14,924 bases of DNA from Flemingiibacterium sp045579105 (GTDB taxonomy: Bacteria > Bacillota > Clostridia > Oscillospirales > CAG-272), in assembly GCA_045579105.1 (NCBI GenBank), contig JAZNLM010000076.1, positions 1-14,924 on the forward strand. Direction: 5' to 3'. Position numbers and translations under genes: made by a program. Below the pieces are notes generated by a model that saw only the letters and a program-made list of their open reading frames with translations, ran no database searches and was not told the DNA's origin. Every line of letters starts with the position of its first letter. Within the stretch, counting starts at the first letter, position 1. Shown here piece by piece: positions 6,544 through 14,547 of the stretch.

Positions 6544-7842
6544 TCAAAGAATAAGCTCAAGACCGATTATTTCGGCTATCATCGCGGGCAGGGCAATTAT
6601 CAGTCCGTAGCATATAAATCGTGCAAAAGAAAGCCTTTCACCGTGTTTTTTGAGCATTGCCGTCCACATTATTCCCGCAAGCGCGCCGACAGGCGTCAAA
6701 AATGCTCCGAGGTTAGATCCGGCAACCGAAGCATAGAGCGCGGCAAGTCTCTGTGGGAGCGCAAGTGTTTCGGTAACCGACGAGAAAAGTACGCTCATCG
6801 GAATATTATTTATGAGGTTTGCGCCGAAGAAGGAAGCGAGTCCGTAACCGAATATAACGTCGCCGTTTGACAGAATTTCGGCTATTTCCCCCGTTACTCC
6901 GACCTTTTCGAGTGCGAGAACAAGCACGAACATCGAAAGCACGAAGGGTATTATCTCATACGGAGCGTGATTAAAGGTTTCGCCTATCTTCCCGAGTCCC
7001 TCTTTTCTGAAAAGAAGCACGGCAGCTGCACACACGAAAAGGCTGACAAAGCAACCAAAGGAAATTATCCACATCGGAAGCGAAATATATGACGATACTA
7101 CCATAAGCGCTATGCAGATCGCAAGATGCGCGACACCGAGTACAGTCAAGGTTTTATCCTCTATTTTCACCTTTTCTTCGGATACTTCAAAGCCTTTTCT
7201 AAGCTTTTTGGCAAACAGAAGTCGAAGAACGGTAAACGAGACAATTCCCGCAAGTACGGTAGGAATGATCATAGTGAGCGTATAGTCGATAAAGGATACG
7301 CCCGTACCCGTCATAAGATAAATATTCGTCGGATTTCCTATTATCAGCGCCATACTCCACGTGTTTGCCGCCACAAATTCGCACACGAGGTAAGGAATAG
7401 CATCTATTTTCGCGTTATGGGCAAAGTAGCATATAAAGGGCGTAAAAGTGAGGACTATTATATCATTTGAAGTAAAAATCGTAAGAATTGACACTATCAG
7501 ATAAAGCCACAGAAATAGCGATCTCTGACTAGCTCTTGCGTGTCCGAGCACGTATGAGGCAAGGTATCTGAAAAAGCCGACACTATCGAGAAAAACCGAC
7601 ATAAGAGTCATTGACAAAAACAGTATAAGTATTTTTATCGGATTTATCTCGCTGTCGGCAGTAAGACCGCTCACCACCTCGGAAAGAGATATTTCACCGA
7701 GAAAAATCAGCGAAAGTGCGCCAAGAAGGGGCGGAAAATAGTAAATACTTACCGTGTGTCCCTTTATCTCCACCGACGGCTTTACCAAAATCACGGTGAT
7801 AAACAAAACACAGGTAACTAAAAATATGATAGCGACCGTCAT
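6544..7842 (-). CDS. ArsB/NhaD-type permease of the ion transporter superfamily
   Basis: 432 residues; ATG at 7842, six bases after GAGAGG (7849-7854). Hydrophobic throughout, about ten to twelve membrane segments plus re-entrant loops. The two inverted halves show the family motifs: TSND at 124-127 with GNPTNI at 169-174 in the first half, and ANLINNIP at 341-348 with GSNLGAFLTPVGALA at 375-389 in the second. A charged loop at about 211-231 separates the halves. The family includes arsenite/antimonite exporters (ArsB), Na+/H+ antiporters (NhaD) and dicarboxylate carriers. Here the substrate is not determined: no arsR or arsenate reductase gene is nearby, and the neighbouring Na+ pump makes a Na+-linked role conceivable but not shown. 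It points the same way as the decarboxylase genes, which have their own promoter. Confidence 0.85.
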   Translation of the reverse strand: MTVAIIFLVTCVLFITVILVKPSVEIKGHTVSIYYFPPLLGALSLIFLGEISLSEVVSGLTADSEINPIKILILFLSMTLMSVFLDSVGFFRYLASYVLGHARASQRSLFLWLYLIVSILTIFTSNDIIVLTFTPFICYFAHNAKIDAIPYLVCEFVAANTWSMALIIGNPTNIYLMTGTGVSFIDYTLTMIIPTVLAGIVSFTVLRLLFAKKLRKGFEVSEEKVKIEDKTLTVLGVAHLAICIALMVVSSYISLPMWIISFGCFVSLFVCAAAVLLFRKEGLGKIGETFNHAPYEIIPFVLSMFVLVLALEKVGVTGEIAEILSNGDVIFGYGLASFFGANLINNIPMSVLFSSVTETLALPQRLAALYASVAGSNLGAFLTPVGALAGIMWTAMLKKHGERLSFARFICYGLIIALPAMIAEIIGLELIL

Positions 7843-7854
7843 AAAAACCTCTCA

Positions 7855-8036
7855 TTTTCATTAAATATCCGCGCAGAGAGTTATCATATCACATTTTTAT
7901 TAAAAATAAAAGGGGGTTTGAGGAATTTGTTTGAGATTTTTTGGATTTTTGTTTGCGGATTTTCTGTGTGATTTTCACAAAGGGCTGCTTTTTACACCCT
8001 GAGCCAAAAAAATCAGTCAAAAACACCTTAAAACTG
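7855..8036. other. Divergent intergenic region between the permease and metF
   Basis: AT-rich, with no supportable open reading frame. A short perfect inverted repeat TGTGA-TTT-TCACA sits at 7967-7979 and might be a regulator site; it is too short to assign. I found no S-box, T-box or cobalamin riboswitch pattern ahead of metF. A permease promoter must lie here, but no convincing -35/-10 pair was found for it. Confidence 0.4.
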
Positions 8037-8066
8037 TTGATTTATGTGTCTCACCTGTGATATAAT
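8037..8066 (+). promoter_or_regulatory. Promoter of the metF-metH operon
   Basis: TTGATT (8037-8042), an 18-base spacer and TATAAT (8061-8066) preceded by TGA, an extended -10. The start would be near 8073, so the leader is only about 44 bases, too short for a SAM or cobalamin riboswitch. Confidence 0.7.
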
Positions 8067-8116
8067 ATATAATTAAAGAAAAACATTTCTCTGACGATAG
8101 CAGATTGGAGTAAATT

Positions 8117-8992
8117 ATGAAACTTACAGAGCTTTTTAAAAGTGATAAATTCTCGCTTTCATTCGAGGTGTTTCCGCCGAAGACCGATATGGCTTTCGAC
8201 AGCGTAAAGAGCGCAACCGAGGAAATAGCGAAGCTTCGCCCATCGTTTATGAGCGTTACATACGGAGCAGGCGGCGGTACGAGCCGTTACACGCTTGAAA
8301 TTGCAAAAAACATCAAGGAGCACTACTCTGTTCCCACCCTCGCGCATCTCACCTGCGTTTCTTCGACAAAGGAAACGGTACGCGAGAAGATAGAGGCTAT
8401 GAAGGCTGCGGGAATAGAGAACGTTATGGCGCTTCGCGGCGATCTCACGCCCGAGCTTGAAGCAAGCGACCGCTCAAAATGGTCATACCGCCACGCGATA
8501 GACCTTATACACGACATAAAGGCAAGCGGCGTCGATTTCTGCATCGGCGCAGCGTGCTACCCCGAAATTCACCCCGAAAGCGCAAACCAAAAGGAAGACA
8601 TCAAATATCTGAGAGAAAAGGTGGACGCAGGCTGTTCTTTCCTCACCACGCAGATGTTTTTTGACAACAATCTGCTCTACAACTTCCTTTACAAAATACG
8701 CGAGGCGGGAATCACCGTGCCGATCATACCCGGTGTTATGCCTATAACCAACGGAAATCAGGTAGAGCGCGCGATAAAGCTCTCGGGCTCGTTTATGCCG
8801 CAGCGCTTTAAGAGTCTTGTTGACAAATTCGGGACCTCTCCCGACGCTATGAAGCAGGCGGGAATAATATACGCGACCGATCAGATAATCGACCTCTTTG
8901 CAAACGGCATCACGAACGTTCACGTTTATTCGATGAACAAGCCCGAGGTTGCCTCGAAAATTCAAAGTAATCTCTCGGATATTCTCGGCTGA
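8117..8992 (+). CDS. metF: 5,10-methylenetetrahydrofolate reductase
   Basis: 291 residues, the usual bacterial MetF length; ATG at 8117, six bases after GGAG (8107-8110). It reduces 5,10-methylene-THF to 5-methyl-THF with FAD, in the cytoplasm. The TIM-barrel family motifs are visible: FEVFPPK at 16-22 with the catalytic Glu (E17), VTYGAGGG at 47-54, ALRGDL at 105-110 with the Asp contacting folate/flavin (D109), and TTQMFFDN near 180. The product is the methyl donor for the next gene, metH, whose start lies 37 bases downstream. No metV-type partner subunit lies beside it, so nothing here points to a Wood-Ljungdahl role. The electron donor (NADH or ferredoxin) cannot be read from the sequence. 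Confidence 0.95.
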   Translation: MKLTELFKSDKFSLSFEVFPPKTDMAFDSVKSATEEIAKLRPSFMSVTYGAGGGTSRYTLEIAKNIKEHYSVPTLAHLTCVSSTKETVREKIEAMKAAGIENVMALRGDLTPELEASDRSKWSYRHAIDLIHDIKASGVDFCIGAACYPEIHPESANQKEDIKYLREKVDAGCSFLTTQMFFDNNLLYNFLYKIREAGITVPIIPGVMPITNGNQVERAIKLSGSFMPQRFKSLVDKFGTSPDAMKQAGIIYATDQIIDLFANGITNVHVYSMNKPEVASKIQSNLSDILG

Positions 8993-9029
8993 AGCAGATC
9001 TGCCAAAACGAGAGAAGATACAGAAAGGT

Positions 9030-11453
9030 ATGAAGGCTTTGAACGTAAAAGAATACATAAAAGACAATATTTTATATCTTGACGGCGGTATGGGAACGCT
9101 TTTGCAGGAGTGCGGACTCACTCCCGGCGAGCTCCCCGAAAGATGGAATTTGAGCCGTCCCGACGTTATCACGAAAATTCACCGCGACTATTTTGACGCG
9201 GGAAGTAATATAGTAAACACCAACACTTTCGGCGCAAATACGCTGAAATTTACACCTACTGAGCTTGATGCAATAATAAAAGCGGCTGTTGAAAACGCAA
9301 AAAAAGCGCGCGATGAAAGTGATACTGCTCACGAAAAATTCATAGCCCTCGACATTGGCCCTACGGGACGCCTTCTCGCTCCCTACGGAGATTTCGACTT
9401 TGAAGATGCGGTGTCCGTTTTCGCCGAAACGGTAAAGCTCGGCGTGAAATACGGAGTTGACCTTATCTTCATTGAAACCATGAACGACAGCTACGAAACC
9501 AAAGCCGCGCTTCTTGCCGCAAAGGAAAACTGCGCTCTGCCCGTCTTTGTTTCAAACGCTTACGGTGAGGACGGCAAGCTTATGACAGGCGCATCACCTG
9601 CCGCCATGGTATCGCTTCTTGAGGGCATGGGAGCAGACGCTATCGGTGTAAACTGCTCGCTCGGACCGAAGGCTCTTTCGGGAGTTGTGAGGGAATATCT
9701 TGAATACTCTTCCCTGCCCGTCATATTAAAGCCGAACGCAGGTCTGCCGAGAGCGGAAAACGGAGTGACTATTTATGACGCAACCCCCGCCGAATTTACC
9801 CTCGAGGTGTCCGAGCTTATACGCGAGGGCGTGAGAATTGCAGGCGGCTGCTGCGGCACTACACCGAGCCAGATTTCAACGCTCGTTCAAGGCTCGAAAA
9901 GCATTGCTCCGAAGGCTGTAACAAAGAAAAATATCACCTGTGTTTCATCATATACTCACGCGGTTATATTCGGAGAAAATCCCGTACTTATCGGAGAAAG
10001 AATAAACCCGACAGGCAAAAAGCGCTTCAAGGAAGCACTCAGAGCAAACGATATTGACTACATTTTAAAAGAAGGTATTTCGCAGCAGGAAGCGGGTGTG
10101 CAGATCCTTGACGTGAACGTCGGTCTGCCTGAGATAGACGAGGCAAAAATGCTTACCAAGGCAATTTGCGAGCTTCAGGCGGTAATCGATCTTCCCTTGC
10201 AGATAGACACCTCGGATACGGTCGCTATGGAAAAGGCTCTGCGCCGTTACAACGGAAAGGCGATGATAAATTCGGTGAGCGGTAAAAAGGAGAGTATGGA
10301 AGCTCTCTTTCCGCTTGCGAAAAAGTACGGCGGTCTTATAGTTGCGCTCACGCTTGACGAGAGCGGTATTCCCGCGTCAGCCGAGGGCAGACTGAAGATT
10401 GCCGAAAATATAATAAAAGAGGCGGAAAAATACGGAATTGACAAAAAAGACATCATTTTCGACCCTCTTGCGCTTACAATCAGCGCCGATACAAGCGCCG
10501 CAACTGAAACTCTGCGTGCCGTAAGGCTTATAAGTGAGGTTACGGGCTGTCATACCTCTCTCGGAGTGTCAAACGTTTCATTCGGACTTCCCGAAAGAGA
10601 GATAATAACGAGCACCTTCTTCACTCTCGCCCTTCAAAACGGACTTTCTGCCGCTATTATGAACCCATATTCGACCGAGATGATGAAGTCTTACTACGCT
10701 TTTCTCGCTCTTGCAGGAAGGGACGAAAACTGCGCAAATTACATCTCATTTGCCGAGAATCTTCCCGCAAAAGCAGATACTGCTCAAAGCGTGAAGGCTC
10801 CGAGCAACAAAAATCCCGAAGAGTTCCGCTCCGAGCTTCAAGGGGCGGTTATAAAGGGACTTAAAGACCGCGCGTCGAGCATCACCTCTGAACTGCTGAA
10901 GACCACCCCGCCGATGAATATCGTGCAGGAGGAAATAATCCCTGCGCTCAACACGGTCGGTGTCGGATTTGAGGAGAAAAAAATATACCTTCCGCAGCTT
11001 CTTATGAGCGCGGAGGCGGCAAAAGCGGCATTTGAGTGCATAAAAGCAAGTATGCCGAGCGAAAAATCAGCCGACAAATGTACCTTTATTATCGCGACAG
11101 TCAAGGGCGATATTCACGACATCGGCAAAAATATCGTAAAGCTTCTTCTTGAAAATTACGGCTTTGACGTTGTTGACCTCGGACGCGACGTTTCACCCGA
11201 GGAGATCGTCGCAAGGGCAGTAGAGCTTCACGCTCCGCTCGTCGGACTCAGCGCGCTTATGACCACGACAGTTCCCGCTATGGAAGAAACGATAAAGCAG
11301 CTTCGCGCTCACGCACCCTCTTGCAAGGTAGTTGTCGGCGGTGCTGTACTTACGCGCGAATATGCCGAGCGTATCGGTGCGGACAAATATGCCGCAGACG
11401 CTATGGAGACGGTGAGATATGCGGAAGAGATAAATGCTTTAATGAAAAAATAA
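9030..11453 (+). CDS. metH: Cobalamin-dependent methionine synthase, short form without reactivation domain
   Basis: 807 residues. It moves the methyl group from 5-methyl-THF to homocysteine through cobalamin. Domains in order: homocysteine-binding barrel about 8-295, with LDGGMGT at 17-23 and the zinc cysteines C209, C274 and C275 (NCSLG, GGCCGT); pterin-binding barrel about 312-570, starting with IGERINPTGK and holding NVSFGLPER near 515; four-helix cap about 600-680; and B12 domain about 685-805 with D694-x-H696-x-x-G699, the His being the lower cobalt ligand. The protein ends there, so the C-terminal AdoMet-binding reactivation domain of E. coli MetH is absent, as in many Clostridia. The ATG at 9030 is chosen because MKALNVKEYIKDN matches usual MetH starts; its AGAAAGG site is only one base away, which is unusually close. 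TTG at 9039 is the alternative. Operon with metF. Confidence 0.93.
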   Translation: MKALNVKEYIKDNILYLDGGMGTLLQECGLTPGELPERWNLSRPDVITKIHRDYFDAGSNIVNTNTFGANTLKFTPTELDAIIKAAVENAKKARDESDTAHEKFIALDIGPTGRLLAPYGDFDFEDAVSVFAETVKLGVKYGVDLIFIETMNDSYETKAALLAAKENCALPVFVSNAYGEDGKLMTGASPAAMVSLLEGMGADAIGVNCSLGPKALSGVVREYLEYSSLPVILKPNAGLPRAENGVTIYDATPAEFTLEVSELIREGVRIAGGCCGTTPSQISTLVQGSKSIAPKAVTKKNITCVSSYTHAVIFGENPVLIGERINPTGKKRFKEALRANDIDYILKEGISQQEAGVQILDVNVGLPEIDEAKMLTKAICELQAVIDLPLQIDTSDTVAMEKALRRYNGKAMINSVSGKKESMEALFPLAKKYGGLIVALTLDESGIPASAEGRLKIAENIIKEAEKYGIDKKDIIFDPLALTISADTSAATETLRAVRLISEVTGCHTSLGVSNVSFGLPEREIITSTFFTLALQNGLSAAIMNPYSTEMMKSYYAFLALAGRDENCANYISFAENLPAKADTAQSVKAPSNKNPEEFRSELQGAVIKGLKDRASSITSELLKTTPPMNIVQEEIIPALNTVGVGFEEKKIYLPQLLMSAEAAKAAFECIKASMPSEKSADKCTFIIATVKGDIHDIGKNIVKLLLENYGFDVVDLGRDVSPEEIVARAVELHAPLVGLSALMTTTVPAMEETIKQLRAHAPSCKVVVGGAVLTREYAERIGADKYAADAMETVRYAEEINALMKK

Positions 11454-11506
11454 TTTATACAAAAAATCCTGTTTTAACATACTTCTCATAAAAATGTTTA
11501 CAAATT

Positions 11507-11539
11507 TCGGCAGAGATATTGCTTCTCTGCCGATTTTGT
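11507..11539 (+). terminator. Rho-independent terminator after metH
   Basis: A perfect 10-bp stem TCGGCAGAGA/TCTCTGCCGA (11507-11516 with 11524-11533), a 7-base loop and TTTTGT after the stem. It lies 53 bases past the metH stop. Confidence 0.85.
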
Positions 11540-11547
11540 GTTATAAT
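11519..11547 (+). promoter_or_regulatory. Probable promoter of the small membrane protein gene, inside the metH terminator
   Basis: TATAAT at 11542-11547 preceded by TGT (extended -10). The best -35, TTGCTT at 11519-11524 with 17-base spacing, matches only half of the consensus and falls in the terminator loop and right arm. Transcription would start near 11554. Confidence 0.55.
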
Positions 11548-11580
11548 AAGATTGCAAATCACAAAAAGGGAGATGTATTT

Positions 11581-11931
11581 ATGTATTTCGAATATTTGGT
11601 TTCTGCTCTAATTTTATTCCCCTTTATCAAAGCTATTATCGACACCATTAAAACTAAAAACATCCGTGACTTGTTGATTTGTTTACTGTTTATTCCCTTC
11701 CAAATTTTCATTATTTCCGTAATTTTATTAGGAGGAAGCGCATTCCATGATGCGGCAAACGATTATGAATTATATCAAGCAGGTCATTATTATTTGGTAA
11801 GTCACGGACAGTGGACAGAGGTCTCATACCCAACATATATTTTTGTTCTTGTATCCGAAATTGTGGCGATTTTAACCTTTCCTATTGCTTTTGTCCTGAG
11901 TTTTTTCCGAGCCTTCTCAATAAAAGAATAA
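11581..11931 (+). CDS. Small three-helix membrane protein of unknown function
   Basis: 116 residues; I do not recognise a family. ATG at 11581 is chosen because AGGGAG (11567-11572) sits eight bases ahead; the in-frame ATG at 11494 would place the start before the metH terminator hairpin and the promoter. Hydrophobic segments lie at about 4-22, 30-52 and 84-110. A polar stretch rich in Tyr, His and Asp (about 53-83, HDAANDYELYQAGHYY) lies between the second and third. The N-terminal loop KTKNIRD is basic and likely cytoplasmic, which puts the polar stretch outside. The gene stands alone between a promoter and a terminator and is visibly more AT-rich than metH, so it may be a separate acquisition. 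Confidence 0.75.
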   Translation: MYFEYLVSALILFPFIKAIIDTIKTKNIRDLLICLLFIPFQIFIISVILLGGSAFHDAANDYELYQAGHYYLVSHGQWTEVSYPTYIFVLVSEIVAILTFPIAFVLSFFRAFSIKE

Positions 11932-11949
11932 TTATAATCACAATTTAAT

Positions 11950-11985
11950 CACCCCGACAAATTTCGCAATCTGTCGGGGTGTTTT
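11950..11985. terminator. Bidirectional terminator between convergent genes
   Basis: A perfect 10-bp GC-rich stem CACCCCGACA/TGTCGGGGTG (11950-11959 with 11972-11981) with a 12-base loop. TTTT follows on the plus strand; ATTAAATT follows on the minus strand. It lies 18 bases after the small membrane protein gene and 13 bases beyond the MATE gene stop, so it probably serves both. Confidence 0.8.
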
Positions 11986-11998
11986 CATCGTTATAAAA

Positions 11999-13408
11999 TC
12001 AGTTTTCATCTAAAACACACTCAGGCTCTTTTTTCACCCTCAGCGGATTCCATCTGCCCGAGATATAATAGGCGGCAAACATAGTAAAGAGCAGCATATT
12101 GTGAAGGATCATACACGCCCACGCCGAAACGAGTCCCATACCGAGCATCTGAGTGCAGATAAACGTGCCGACTATTCTTATCGCCCACATTCCTATTATG
12201 TTGCAGATAAATGGCATCAGTGTCTTGCCCATTCCCTGAAGCATTCCCTCGATTATGATAGAAACGCCGTAGAAGGGCTCGGAAAGTGCAACCATTTTTA
12301 GTACCGTCGCGCCGAGCGCTATAACCTTGGCATCTTTGGAGAAAAGACTCATCATATTCGGAGCGAAAATAAAGAGAAGCGTTCCCGAAGCTATCATAAG
12401 TGTTACCTCGATAAAGAGGCACATTTTAGAGAGATCGCGCATTTTTTTAGCATCGTTTGCGCCTACCGCGTTTCCTGCAAGAGTTGCCGCCGCGGTCTGC
12501 ATACCGTAGCCGGGGATATAAAAGGCAGATTCGACGGTATTTGCGATAGCGTGCGCCGCTGTTGCTATATCTCCGAGAGAATTTACCATTGAAGCAAAGG
12601 CAACGTAGCCGAGCGACGTGCCAAAACGCTGAAGAGCGTTCGGAAATGCTACTCTAAGACAGGGTCTTAGTATCGCAATGTCGGGCTTTATCGAAAATCC
12701 CTTCGGGGATACCTTTTTGTTTCTGAAAAATGCTACTGTCAGGCAAACGCCGCCCACAAGAAAGGCTATCGCACTTGCAAGTGCCGCGCCGACTACCTCC
12801 TTGCCCGCGCCGTACACAAGTATCTCGTGTGAGAATATTTTTACCGTACGTGTGGGATATATGAGGAAGAAATTGAGCACGACGTTCACTATATTTACAA
12901 TTATTCCGACAAGCATCGGAGTTTTCGTGTCGCCTACCGCGCGCAGTATCGTACCGAAAATTATCGTTGCCGCACGGGCAAGCATCGGGGTATATAAAAT
13001 AAAGAAATACTGCGAAGCGAGCTTTCTTATCGGCTTATCTACCCGCATCCACGTCGGGATAACACCGCTGAGCGAAAGCGTTACCACTGTGAAAAATATT
13101 CCCATAACAAGCACGGCAAGGACTGCCTGTGCCGATGCTTTTTTGGTATCGTTATATCTTCCTGCGCCCTGTGCCTGCGAGATAAAGGCTAAAAATCCGA
13201 CCGACAGCGCGGATATCGTACTTCCGATAAGCCAGTTCACCGTTGTCGTTGAGCCTACTGCGGCAGTAGCCTCTGTGCCGAGGCTTCCGACCATCGCTAC
13301 GTCTATATACTGCACGGCAGTCTGCATAAGCTGCTCGAGCATAGTCGGCCACGCAAGTGAGAATATCACGGGCAGCATATACCAGGGCATACGTAATCTT
13401 TTTTTCAT
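11999..13408 (-). CDS. MATE family efflux transporter
   Basis: 469 residues, about the usual MATE length. The start chosen is ATG at 13408, six bases after GAGG (13415-13418). A longer reading from 13444 would overlap the previous gene and add GCCDLFITRNF, which is not MATE-like. Twelve hydrophobic segments in two halves are expected. Family features include SLAWPTMLEQLMQT at 17-30, DVAMVGSLGTEATAAVG at 36-52 and AFISQAQGAG in the first half, and AFPNALQRFGTSLGY with AANT-like AIANTVES and AGNAVGA in the second. MATE proteins export cationic drugs or metabolites using a Na+ or H+ gradient. The substrate is unknown. The gene follows the toroid-like gene by 22 bases, so they are probably co-transcribed. 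Confidence 0.9.
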   Translation of the reverse strand: MKKRLRMPWYMLPVIFSLAWPTMLEQLMQTAVQYIDVAMVGSLGTEATAAVGSTTTVNWLIGSTISALSVGFLAFISQAQGAGRYNDTKKASAQAVLAVLVMGIFFTVVTLSLSGVIPTWMRVDKPIRKLASQYFFILYTPMLARAATIIFGTILRAVGDTKTPMLVGIIVNIVNVVLNFFLIYPTRTVKIFSHEILVYGAGKEVVGAALASAIAFLVGGVCLTVAFFRNKKVSPKGFSIKPDIAILRPCLRVAFPNALQRFGTSLGYVAFASMVNSLGDIATAAHAIANTVESAFYIPGYGMQTAAATLAGNAVGANDAKKMRDLSKMCLFIEVTLMIASGTLLFIFAPNMMSLFSKDAKVIALGATVLKMVALSEPFYGVSIIIEGMLQGMGKTLMPFICNIIGMWAIRIVGTFICTQMLGMGLVSAWACMILHNMLLFTMFAAYYISGRWNPLRVKKEPECVLDEN

Positions 13409-13430
13409 AAAGTTCCTCGTTATAAACAAA

Positions 13431-14348
13431 TCACAACAGCCCAAAGCCCTTTAAATAAAGCAGGTTTTGAATAATCCATTGACTCTTCCACCAATTCTTG
13501 CTTATTGCCCATTCATCAGGATAATTACCGCCCCAAGTCCAACCGATGTTCCAAGAGCCGTCTGCAAGTTGGGTATTTATAATATATTCACACTCATAAT
13601 CCGCAATTTCTTTGTTATCGAGATAATATTCGCTATCTTTCGAATGAATGAAACAGGAAGGCTGACATACATAGCTGCTCCATTTTGAGGTGTCGGTAAC
13701 AATAAGCTTATTTATAGACTTGTGTAATTTTCTTTTCAGTTCCTCTAAAGGAATATAATTTTCCGCATTTCCCTTTTCAAAAAGCTCCGCCATTCTCATA
13801 TAACATACGCAAGTATGCATATCTCTTATCTCATCCGGCGAAAGTGCTTCTATGGCTTCATTTGCAATACGCACACCAAGTCTAAAAAGATCACTTTCTT
13901 TATCGGCATACCGTGCGATAAAGCCGGCTATTTGAGCAGTTCCATTATAATCGGTATGACAACTGCTGATGCTATCCGTATGCCACCAAGGCGCGTGTGG
14001 GTAATCATTGTTGCTTTTTACGGTTATATCCCAAGATTTGCCGTTGAAATGTTCACCGCTTGCATACCACCTCAAAAGTCCTTGAATAACAGGGTGGTTA
14101 TTGTCTTTCCAGTCTATTTCACGTATGATTTCACTTGCAGTGTTAGAATGTAGCGGTGTAGAATTCGGATTCCAGCAGTCTGCTTCAACAGCGTGCCCAA
14201 ACCCGCCGTCCTCGTTTTGGTAATATGTCAAAACGTTTAGTACGGTTTCTTTACTGCCGCCTTCAAAATGATACTGAAAGCGAGCCAAATCAAGAGGTCG
14301 TGCATTACGGTATATAAAAGCTTTAGCTTTATTAAAAGTCTTATTCAT
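13431..14348 (-). CDS. Uncharacterised protein with terpenoid cyclase/prenyltransferase-like toroid repeats
   Basis: 305 residues; ATG at 14348, nine bases after AAGGAG (14358-14363). There is no signal peptide or membrane segment, so probably cytoplasmic. Two motifs recall the QW/toroid repeats of terpene cyclases and prenyltransferases: YYQNEDGGFGHAVEAD at 42-57 and INTQLADGSWNIGW at 257-270. The middle is helical and rich in aromatic and Cys/His residues (WWHTDSISSCHTDYNG at 121-136). The DxDD motif of squalene-hopene cyclases is absent and the protein is half their length, so terpene cyclase activity is doubtful. An alpha-alpha toroid fold is inferred from these repeats alone. It probably forms an operon with the MATE transporter 22 bases downstream. 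Function is unknown. Confidence 0.75.
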   Translation of the reverse strand: MNKTFNKAKAFIYRNARPLDLARFQYHFEGGSKETVLNVLTYYQNEDGGFGHAVEADCWNPNSTPLHSNTASEIIREIDWKDNNHPVIQGLLRWYASGEHFNGKSWDITVKSNNDYPHAPWWHTDSISSCHTDYNGTAQIAGFIARYADKESDLFRLGVRIANEAIEALSPDEIRDMHTCVCYMRMAELFEKGNAENYIPLEELKRKLHKSINKLIVTDTSKWSSYVCQPSCFIHSKDSEYYLDNKEIADYECEYIINTQLADGSWNIGWTWGGNYPDEWAISKNWWKSQWIIQNLLYLKGFGLL

Positions 14349-14423
14349 TGAGAGTAGCTCCTTATTTATTTTTATTATATTTATAAAATGACAAAATCAA
14401 ACATTTTTGCAAATATCGTAACA

Positions 14424-14452
14424 AGCATACCACAAATCTCAACTTTCGTCAA
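14424..14452 (-). promoter_or_regulatory. Promoter of the toroid-like protein and MATE operon
   Basis: Minus strand: TTGACG (14452-14447), a 17-base spacer, TATGCT (14429-14424). The start would be near 14417, with a leader of about 69 bases. A second TATAAT at 14379-14374 lacks a well-spaced -35. Confidence 0.6.
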
Positions 14453-14481
14453 GTAAAAAAGACAAGCTGCGACGATTTTCC

Positions 14482-14510
14482 TTGACATTTTTTTACTCTT
14501 ATGATACACT
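14482..14510 (+). promoter_or_regulatory. Promoter of the aldo/keto reductase gene
   Basis: TTGACA (14482-14487), a 17-base spacer, TACACT (14505-14510) preceded by TGA, an extended -10. The start would be near 14517. Its -35 lies only 29 bases from the -35 of the divergent promoter, so one regulator could touch both. Confidence 0.7.
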
Positions 14511-14547
14511 GATTTTATAATATTTCGCTTGAAAAGGAACTAAAATT

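Noticed and set aside
7855..8116. SAM, T-box or cobalamin riboswitch ahead of metF-metH
   Set aside because: No conserved box was found and the predicted leader is only about 44 bases.
8949..9029. Longer metH start at TTG 8949
   Set aside because: It overlaps the end of metF, has no spaced ribosome binding site and adds residues unlike MetH N-termini.
8159..9332. Minus-strand frames within metF and metH
   Set aside because: They are antisense to well-recognised conserved enzymes and show no family features.
11494..11580. Longer start for the small membrane protein at 11494
   Set aside because: It would precede the metH terminator hairpin and the TATAAT, and has no ribosome binding site; ATG 11581 has a good one.
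13409..13444. Longer MATE start at 13444
   Set aside because: It overlaps the toroid gene end and the extra residues are not MATE-like; ATG 13408 has GAGG at six bases.
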